A stretch of 38,516 bases of DNA, from positions 1-38,516 of the forward strand of contig NZ_JANFCZ010000033.1 of assembly GCF_024391045.1 (NCBI RefSeq), written 5' to 3'. Every line of letters begins with the position of its first letter. Position 1 is the first letter of the stretch. Positions 33,138 to 38,516 of this stretch are shown here, piece after piece. The stretch is from Pseudarthrobacter sulfonivorans. GTDB taxonomy: Bacteria; Actinomycetota; Actinomycetes; Actinomycetales; Micrococcaceae. The position numbers were made by a program, and so were the translations under genes. Below the pieces are notes generated by a model. The model did not search any database. It saw only the letters and a program-made list of their open reading frames with translations, and was not told the DNA's origin.

Positions 33138-34526
33138 ATGGACACAACCGCTCACGCTTCCCCGTCCGCACCCAAGACCCCGGGGAAGGCCGCCCTTGCA
33201 TCCTTCCTGGGAAGCACCCTGGAATACTACGACTTCTTCATCTACGGGACGGCGGCCGCTCTAGTCTTCCCGCACTTGTTCTTCCCGTCCGATGACCCCG
33301 CAATCGGCCTGATCGGCGCCCTGGCGACCTTCGGCGTCGCCTACGTGGCACGGCCGGTCGGCGGCCTGGTCATGGGCCATTTCGGCGACAAGCTGGGCCG
33401 CAAAAAGATCCTCTTGCTCACGCTGGGCATCATGGGCCTGGCCTCCCTCGGCATCGGATGCCTCCCCACGTACGAGCAGGTGGGCGTCTGGGCCCCGGTG
33501 CTGCTGGTGGCAGGACGCCTGGCCCAGGGTTTCTCCGCCGGAGCTGAATCGGCCGGTGCGTCCACGCTTACCCTGGAGCACTCCCCGGACGGAAAACGCG
33601 CCTTCTTCACCAGCTTCGTGATGATGGGCTACGCCTCGGGAATGGTCCTCGCCACCCTGGTCTTCATTCCGATCAGCGCCCTGCCCCAGGAAGCCATGAT
33701 GAGCTGGGGCTGGCGCGTCCCGTTCTGGCTCTCCATCGTGGTGCTCGCCGTCGCGTACTGGGTCCGGACACATCTGGACGAAACCCCCGTCTTTGAAGCG
33801 GCGCAGGAGAAGGACCAGGTCGCCCCTATGCCCGTCAAGGAAGTCCTGAAGTTTCAGGCGCCGGACGTGATGCGGGTTGCCGGGATGTCCATCATGGTTG
33901 TTATGCAGACAGTTTTTACTGTCTTTGGCCTGGCCTACGCCACCTCCACGGCGGGCTTTGACCGCTCCTCAATCCTCACGGTCAATGCCGTGGCCATAGG
34001 CCTGTCGATGCTGGTTATGCCACTGACCGCGAAGCTGGCTGACCGGATAGGCCGCCGGCCCCTGCTGCTCGCCGCCGCGATCGGCTGCTCCGCCACGATC
34101 TTCGTGTACTTCCTCGCGCTGTCCTCGGGCAACATCGTGCTGGTCTTCCTGGCAGCGTTCCTCAACATGACAGTGCTGTACTCGGCCTACAACGGCGTGT
34201 GGCCGGCCTTTGTGGCAGAGCAGTTCGCCACCCCCGTGCGGTACTCGGGAATGGCACTGGGAAACCAGCTCGGCCTGGTCCTGGCCGGATTCGCACCGAT
34301 GATCGCGAGCATGTTGCTGACGCCTGGAGTCACCGGCTGGCTCCCCGTTGCCGTTTTTGCGACCGCCTGCATGTTGATTGCCGGCGTCTGCGTGTACTTC
34401 TCCCGTGAGACGTTCCGGACACCCATTGAGAAATTGGGAGCGCCCTATCTCGAAGGGACCGCCCGGCGGCGGGAACAGGGTGCAGCCCGAACGGCCCGCC
34501 ATGAAATGGACACCATGCTCCGATAG
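33138..34526 (+). CDS. MFS transporter of the metabolite:H+ symporter (MHS) family, 462 aa
   Basis: A 12-helix importer. The MHS-type beginning ASFLGSTLEYYDFFIYGTAAALVFPHLFFP and the loop 2-3 motif GHFGDKLGRKKIL (around residues 80-92) are clear, with a repeat in the second half (ADRIGRRPLL). Relatives import shikimate (ShiA), alpha-ketoglutarate, proline/betaine and aromatic or alicyclic acids. Shikimate is itself a cyclohexene carboxylate, so uptake of the cluster's acid substrate is likely. AAGGAG precedes ATG 33138, 11 bp after the Dabb stop. It is the last gene of the operon, followed by a strong terminator. Confidence 0.92.
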   Translation: MDTTAHASPSAPKTPGKAALASFLGSTLEYYDFFIYGTAAALVFPHLFFPSDDPAIGLIGALATFGVAYVARPVGGLVMGHFGDKLGRKKILLLTLGIMGLASLGIGCLPTYEQVGVWAPVLLVAGRLAQGFSAGAESAGASTLTLEHSPDGKRAFFTSFVMMGYASGMVLATLVFIPISALPQEAMMSWGWRVPFWLSIVVLAVAYWVRTHLDETPVFEAAQEKDQVAPMPVKEVLKFQAPDVMRVAGMSIMVVMQTVFTVFGLAYATSTAGFDRSSILTVNAVAIGLSMLVMPLTAKLADRIGRRPLLLAAAIGCSATIFVYFLALSSGNIVLVFLAAFLNMTVLYSAYNGVWPAFVAEQFATPVRYSGMALGNQLGLVLAGFAPMIASMLLTPGVTGWLPVAVFATACMLIAGVCVYFSRETFRTPIEKLGAPYLEGTARRREQGAARTARHEMDTMLR

Positions 34527-34539
34527 GAACCACCGATTG

Positions 34540-34588
34540 AAAAGACCGTGCCCCCGTTGCCAGATTGGCGACGGGGGCACGGTCTTTT
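34540..34588. terminator. Strong bidirectional terminator
   Basis: An 18-bp stem (AAAAGACCGTGCCCCCGT with its complement) around a 13-nt loop, with A/T runs at both ends. It separates the rightward transporter operon from the leftward P450 operon. Confidence 0.93.
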
Positions 34589-34599
34589 GCATGCGGCGG

Positions 34600-34923
34600 T
34601 TAGTCTTCCGGCGCGAGGGTGACGGTCATTCCGTCCAGACGGCCGTCAAACGGGACCTGGCAGGAGAGCCGCGAGCAGTCCTCACTGAAGCCTTCAGCGT
34701 CCACCAGCAGTTCGGCCTCGTCCTCGCTGCGTTCGCCAAGGCTCTTGACGATGTCACCGTCCATGAAGACGTGGCAGGTGGCGCAGGATGCCGTTCCGCC
34801 GCAGGACGCCAGCACCGGGAGGTCGTTGTCCCGCAATGCTTCCATCAGGCTTTGCTCCGGCTCCCACTCGACAGCGTGCTGCTGTCCGTCGCGGTCCACT
34901 ACGGTCAGGGTGTTGTTGCTCAT
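34600..34923 (-). CDS. 2Fe-2S ferredoxin, adrenodoxin type, 107 aa
   Basis: Electron carrier between the reductase and the P450 encoded just upstream. The cluster ligands are C41, C47, C50 and C88 (spacing C-x5-C-x2-C-x37-C), in ASCGGTASCATCHVFMD and RLSCQVPFDG, the putidaredoxin/adrenodoxin pattern; C83 is an extra Cys. The acidic stretch ERSEDEAELL is where redox partners bind in the family. It starts 28 bp after the reductase stop and ends the three-gene leftward operon at the strong terminator. The gene order P450-reductase-ferredoxin resembles class I systems such as those for camphor, so these three likely work as a set. Confidence 0.95.
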   Translation of the reverse strand: MSNNTLTVVDRDGQQHAVEWEPEQSLMEALRDNDLPVLASCGGTASCATCHVFMDGDIVKSLGERSEDEAELLVDAEGFSEDCSRLSCQVPFDGRLDGMTVTLAPED

Positions 34924-34951
34924 CAGGGCTCTTTTCCTAGGATTTTTTGAA

Positions 34952-36229
34952 CTAGACCGGTGCTGCTGCGGTCATGCTGGTGGCGGGACGGGTACCTGCA
35001 CCGGTCACGGCGTCCTCAAGCTTGACGGCCGGGTCTTCAACCAGGGCGGGGTCAAGCAGCAGGCCGGCCGGAATCAGCTTCTTGGCCGGGCGGAAGTCGG
35101 CCAGGCCGCCCACAGTGTCGACGGCGGCAAGGCGGCCCTCGCGCAGGTATACGACGGAGAATTTCCCGGCGGCCGGGTCACCCCGCACGATGACCTCATC
35201 GTCGGGGTGCATCACACCGGCAGTCTGGAGGCGCACACCGTGCTGCACCGTCCAGAACCACGGGACCTCCGGTGGCGTCGCCTGGCCAGCGAGGATGCTG
35301 TTGACCACAGCCTCGGCCTGGGCATTGGCATTTTGGATGGATTCAAGCCGCTGGCTGGCGCCGCTGAACGCGCCGGTGAACCGGGTGACGTCCCCTGCCG
35401 CGTAAATGCCAGGCACGCTCGTCCGGCACTGTTCGTCCACCAGGACGCCGTCCCTGCAGGTGAGCCCGGCAGACTCTGCCAGTTCCTGGTTGGGCAGGAC
35501 CCCAATGCCAGCCACCACGACGTCGGCCTCAAAGGTCCGGCCGTCAGAGGTCAGGACCCTTTCAACGCGGCCATTACCCTGCAGTTCGGTCACTGCTGCC
35601 CCAAATTCCAGCAGCACGCCCTGGGAGCGGTGGAGTTGCTCGAAGAAGGCGGACACCGGCTGGGACGTCACCCGTTTCATGACACGGTCTTGGAACTCCA
35701 GCACCGTGACGAAACAGCCGTTCTTCACCGCCGCCGCCGCCACCTCCATCCCGATGAACCCGGCACCGATGACCACCACGCGCGCGCCCGGAACCAAGGC
35801 CCGCCTAATGGCCAGCCCGTCCTGGTAGGTGCGCAGCGCGAGCACCCCGTCAAGGTCTGCCCCGGGCACGGGCAGCGCGCGCGCCCGTGAGCCCGTGGCA
35901 ATCACCAGCCGGTGGTAAGGGATCCGGCTGCCGTCTGCGAGCACCACGGCGCGGCCGGCCGGATCGATCGATACGACCGTTTGGCCCGCCATGCGCTCGA
36001 TCCCCTTGGCGGCGTAGTAGTCCTCCTTGCGCAGCAGCGCGGTGCGGTCCGACGAACCGGGCGCCAAGAGGTCCTTCGACAGGGGCGGCCGCTCATAGGG
36101 CGCGTCGTCCTGGGCGTCAAGGAGGACGATTCGGCCGGCCCAACCCCGGGTGCGCAGGCCAGCTGCCACGGCCACGCCGGCGTGTCCGGAGCCGATAATG
36201 ACGATGGGTTCGGTGTACTGCTCAGACAT
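34952..36229 (-). CDS. NAD(P)H-dependent ferredoxin reductase (putidaredoxin-reductase type), 425 aa
   Basis: A FAD flavoprotein that passes electrons from NAD(P)H to the ferredoxin. FAD motif IVIIGSGHAGVAVAAGLR (residues 9-26) ending near the acidic LLDAQD, the YERPPLSKDLL block, the ATGSRAR segment, the second dinucleotide motif VVVIGAGFIGMEVAAA near 147 followed by an acidic LEFQDR (favouring NADH) and YAAGDVTRF near 283 are all present. ATG 36229 overlaps the P450 stop by 8 nt, and GGAGG lies 8 nt before it; the frame is open upstream only through the P450 gene. The family C-terminal domain is complete. Confidence 0.95.
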   Translation of the reverse strand: MSEQYTEPIVIIGSGHAGVAVAAGLRTRGWAGRIVLLDAQDDAPYERPPLSKDLLAPGSSDRTALLRKEDYYAAKGIERMAGQTVVSIDPAGRAVVLADGSRIPYHRLVIATGSRARALPVPGADLDGVLALRTYQDGLAIRRALVPGARVVVIGAGFIGMEVAAAAVKNGCFVTVLEFQDRVMKRVTSQPVSAFFEQLHRSQGVLLEFGAAVTELQGNGRVERVLTSDGRTFEADVVVAGIGVLPNQELAESAGLTCRDGVLVDEQCRTSVPGIYAAGDVTRFTGAFSGASQRLESIQNANAQAEAVVNSILAGQATPPEVPWFWTVQHGVRLQTAGVMHPDDEVIVRGDPAAGKFSVVYLREGRLAAVDTVGGLADFRPAKKLIPAGLLLDPALVEDPAVKLEDAVTGAGTRPATSMTAAAPV

Positions 36230-37487
36230 TCTGTGCCTCCAGGAAGACGCGCATGCGGTGCGGACCTGCGTTGGTGAGGTTGTTGCCGCGGACCCACTCG
36301 ATCCGGTGCGCCGGATCCAGGGTGACCGCGGCCAATCGCCGGGCCAGCACTTCGGCGGTGACGGTGGTCTCCAAGTGCGCCAGCGGCTGGCCCAGACAGC
36401 TGTGCACACCGTGGCCGAAGCCCAGGGACTTGCTGTTGTCGTGGTCGATGTCGAAGGTGTCGCCGTCTTCGAAGAGGTCCCTGCTGGCGGAGGCGTTAAG
36501 CAGGCGGACGATGCTGCCGGCAGGGATGGTCACGCCCGCCACTTCCACGGCTTCGGTGGTGATGCGGCTGGCGCGGTGGACGGCGCCGCTGTGCCGGGCC
36601 AGTTCTTCGGCGAATTTCCCGGCATCTGCCGGGGTCTCGCGGATGCGGCGGAGCAGGCCGGGCTGCTCCGCAAGGATCCGGAAGGCGTTCGCCAGCAGGA
36701 TGGTGGTGGTGTCGTGTCCGGCGATGAAGACGAAGGAACACAGCTCCTTGGCCTCCTGCTCGGTGAGGATGCCCTCGTCCTTCCACATCCGGGCGATATG
36801 GCCTCCCATCGACGGGCTCTGCTCAGCGTAGAGGCGCTCCAAGGTGTCTTTAAGGTACGCCCAGAACTCATGTGCGCTGTCCTTGTCGGTGCCGGTTCCC
36901 GGTGCGTTCCGGGCGAGGCGTCCGAAGTAGGAGAAGGTCTCATCGGACCAGAACTTCATCTTTTCGTAGTCCTGTGCCGGCACATCCAGCAATGCGGAGA
37001 TCGTGGCCATGCTCAGTTTGATGGCGTAGTCTTCCACGATCTCGCCCCCGCCGTTCGCGAGGAGTTCGTCCAGGAGGCTGTTCGCGGTTTCCCGTACCCG
37101 GTCCTCGAACAGTTTGATCGCTTTGGGGGTGAAGGCGGTTGCAACCACCTTGCGGAGGCGTGTGTGGTTCGCGGCGTCGAACAGAACCAGGAACGTCATC
37201 GGCGGCGGGGAGACCACCTCCGAGGAGAAGATCTTGGGGGCGCGGAAGGCCTTGCGGACGTCTTCGTAGCGGGAGATGAAGTAGACGTCCGAGACCGGTG
37301 ACCAGCACCGGAGGACGGGCGCGTTGGCACGCATCCACGTGTAGTGGGCGTAGGGGTCTTCCTGGGAGCCCTCGTCGACAACCCTGAAGGGCGCCAGGCC
37401 TTCCGGCCACTGCAGTTCGTGGGAGTAGGGAAGGCTGCCCTCCTCACTGCGTGGAAGTGTCGCGTCGAGCGTCGTTGCTGCGAGCAT
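36222..37487 (-). CDS. Cytochrome P450 (class I bacterial), 421 aa
   Basis: A soluble heme monooxygenase and the probable first, hydroxylating enzyme of the catabolic cluster. The I-helix motif FIAGHDTTTILLANA (around residue 255) has the acid-alcohol-type HDTT, the K-helix ExxR is in EELARHSG and the heme loop is LGFGHGVHSCLGQPLAHLE with the axial Cys364. Total length is normal for a P450cam-like soluble enzyme. GAGAGGA lies 6 nt before ATG 37487. It is first in an operon with its own reductase and ferredoxin. An operator candidate lies 90 bp upstream. Substrate is unknown from sequence alone; an alicyclic acid hydroxylated opposite the carboxylate would fit the neighbours. Confidence 0.95.
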   Translation of the reverse strand: MLAATTLDATLPRSEEGSLPYSHELQWPEGLAPFRVVDEGSQEDPYAHYTWMRANAPVLRCWSPVSDVYFISRYEDVRKAFRAPKIFSSEVVSPPPMTFLVLFDAANHTRLRKVVATAFTPKAIKLFEDRVRETANSLLDELLANGGGEIVEDYAIKLSMATISALLDVPAQDYEKMKFWSDETFSYFGRLARNAPGTGTDKDSAHEFWAYLKDTLERLYAEQSPSMGGHIARMWKDEGILTEQEAKELCSFVFIAGHDTTTILLANAFRILAEQPGLLRRIRETPADAGKFAEELARHSGAVHRASRITTEAVEVAGVTIPAGSIVRLLNASASRDLFEDGDTFDIDHDNSKSLGFGHGVHSCLGQPLAHLETTVTAEVLARRLAAVTLDPAHRIEWVRGNNLTNAGPHRMRVFLEAQNV

Positions 37488-37576
37488 CGTGGTCCTCTCA
37501 TCAAGTGGGGCTTCATCGCCGCCGGCCGGGCGGCGTCATGTCCACTGTGTGGCGTATCACGCCTGGAAAGGCCTGT

Positions 37577-37595
37577 GCGTCCATTCAACGGACGC
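37577..37595. promoter_or_regulatory. Inverted-repeat operator upstream of the P450 operon
   Basis: GCGTCC and GGACGC around ATTCAAC; on the transcribed (minus) strand the core is CCGTTGAATGG, matching the two sites at 29349-29369 and 30176-30196 at the core though not in the outer arms. It is 90 bp before the P450 start codon and 22 bp past the IclR stop codon. Confidence 0.6.
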
Positions 37596-37617
37596 CAAAA
37601 ACTTCAGAGAGCTCGCC

Positions 37618-38412
37618 TTAATGGTCGGCAGCTGCGGGAGGCCGGACAGCGGAGGGGCGCGGCACGGGTGCGAGGGTCCGGGAAATCCCGTGGGCAGCGG
37701 TGAGCAGCGCGGGCAGAATGAGCCGCACGTCGCCCTGGTCCCGGGGCACGATGGCGCTCAGCGCGGCGACTACCGTGCGCTCGGGCCCGAACACCGGAAC
37801 CGCGATGCCCAGCCATTCCGAAACCCCGATTCCCGGCAGCGCTACAAACCCCCGGTGCCTCACCTCCGCGAGATGCCGGCGGATGAGCCCCGGGTCGACC
37901 GGGGTTTCGTCAGTTAGCTTCGTCAGGGGCCCCGCCAGGAAACTCTCCTGGAACGCGGCCGGCGAGTGGGCCAGCAGCACCAGCCCGGGGGAACAGGCGT
38001 TCAGCGGAAGGCGGTCGGTGATCCGCGCTGAATCCAGCACGGAGTCCGGCGCCGACATGCGCTCGACGTACAGGGCCGAAGTCCCGTCCAGCACGGCGAG
38101 GGTGGTGTGCTGACGGACCACCGACAGGACATCGTCCATAAAAGGGAGGGCTGCCTCGCGCACGTCCATGGCCGGCTGGGACCGGGTGGCAATTTCCCAC
38201 ATGCGCAGCCCGATCTGCAGTTCACCGGAATGGGTGCGGCGGATCAGGCCGTAGCCGATGAGCTCCTCAACGAGCCGGTGCACAGTGGATCGCGGCACTC
38301 CCGCACGGGCAGCCAGGCGCGACAACGTCAGGGTCTGCCGGTCGCGGTCAAAGGCCTCAAGGACGCGGACCACCCGGCCGATCACTGACTCTCCACTGCG
38401 GGAATTGGCCAC
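37618..38412 (-). CDS. IclR-family transcriptional regulator, paralogue of the 29383 regulator, 264 aa
   Basis: The helix-turn-helix is around residues 10-62 (VIGRVVRVLEAF, LTLSRLAARAGVPRSTVHRLVEELIGYGLI). The effector domain has TDRLPLNACSPGLVLLAHSPAAFQE, RGFVALPG and GIAVPVFGPERTVVAALSAIVPR. Most of these blocks are shared with the regulator at 29383-30168; the recognition helix differs (PRSTVHRLV against PVTTTYRMV). GTG 38412 is chosen because it aligns with the paralogue's start and has GGAAAGG upstream; the longer frame to 38511 runs over the promoter at 38483-38511. It precedes the P450 operon on the same strand, 130 bp away, with the operator in between. The Pro/Ala-rich tail is unusual. 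Confidence 0.9.
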   Translation of the reverse strand: MANSRSGESVIGRVVRVLEAFDRDRQTLTLSRLAARAGVPRSTVHRLVEELIGYGLIRRTHSGELQIGLRMWEIATRSQPAMDVREAALPFMDDVLSVVRQHTTLAVLDGTSALYVERMSAPDSVLDSARITDRLPLNACSPGLVLLAHSPAAFQESFLAGPLTKLTDETPVDPGLIRRHLAEVRHRGFVALPGIGVSEWLGIAVPVFGPERTVVAALSAIVPRDQGDVRLILPALLTAAHGISRTLAPVPRPSAVRPPAAADH

Positions 38413-38482
38413 GCCATTGCCCTTTCCACGGGACAGATTGGACCCCGCTGGCCACGGAAGTCCGCCGGCCCGGGAGCATTTA

Positions 38483-38511
38483 ACTATACGTAGAAGGCGT
38501 CTGCCCACCAA
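38483..38511 (-). promoter_or_regulatory. Sigma-70-type promoter of the right-hand IclR gene
   Basis: On the minus strand TTGGTG, a 17-bp spacer, TATAGT. Transcription would start near 38476, leaving a leader of about 64 nt before GTG 38412. This also argues against the longer start at 38511. Confidence 0.65.
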
Positions 38512-38516
38512 TCGCG

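Noticed and set aside
23769..37487. Secondary-metabolite biosynthetic cluster (P450, FAD monooxygenase, SDR)
   Set aside because: No polyketide, peptide or terpene synthase; an importer and IclR regulators point to catabolism, and the class A monooxygenase lies apart from the P450 operon.

Overview
The window is GC-rich actinobacterial DNA, with gene content and protein sequences typical of Arthrobacter, Pseudarthrobacter and related Micrococcaceae. This placement rests on resemblance of the uricase, the 13E12-type HNH protein and other genes to that family, not on a marker gene. No rRNA, tRNA, CRISPR array, insertion sequence or replication origin was seen.

Positions 1-403 are the 3' end of aceE (pyruvate dehydrogenase E1), closed by a strong terminator. 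Positions 557-18215 hold a purine/ureide and glyoxylate catabolic island: a small unknown protein, uricase, an NCS2 purine permease, an IclR-family regulator, an ACT-domain malic enzyme, malate synthase, a CitE-like protein, ureidoglycine aminohydrolase, hydroxypyruvate isomerase, tartronate-semialdehyde reductase, glyoxylate carboligase, glycerate kinase and allantoinase. Urate is oxidised and allantoin opened, and the resulting glyoxylate can leave by two routes encoded side by side: malate then pyruvate, or tartronate semialdehyde then glycerate then phosphoglycerate. A DUF222/HNH gene and a small monooxygenase-fold gene sit inside the island. Three intergenic regions carry the same architecture, two 15-bp imperfect palindromes exactly 21 bp apart, which I read as operators of the local IclR regulator.

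Positions 18224-26710 are a mixed region: an orphan winged-helix protein, a Bcp peroxiredoxin, an OsmC-like protein, an APC permease, a leftward three-gene operon of unknown function (21467-23429), a class A flavin monooxygenase, a SOUL heme-binding-like protein and a fused ArsR-SRPBCC regulator.

Positions 26771-38412 form a second catabolic island: two SDR dehydrogenases, two 3-ketosteroid-dehydrogenase-like flavoproteins, a Dabb protein, an MHS-type transporter, a complete three-component cytochrome P450 system and two paralogous IclR regulators. Each of its three catabolic operons has an inverted repeat with core CCGTTSAWYGG about 80-100 bp upstream of its first start codon. The enzyme set (hydroxylate, oxidise the alcohol to a ketone, desaturate the ring twice) matches the logic of aromatising a cyclohexanecarboxylate-like alicyclic acid to 4-hydroxybenzoate. 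That substrate assignment is an inference.
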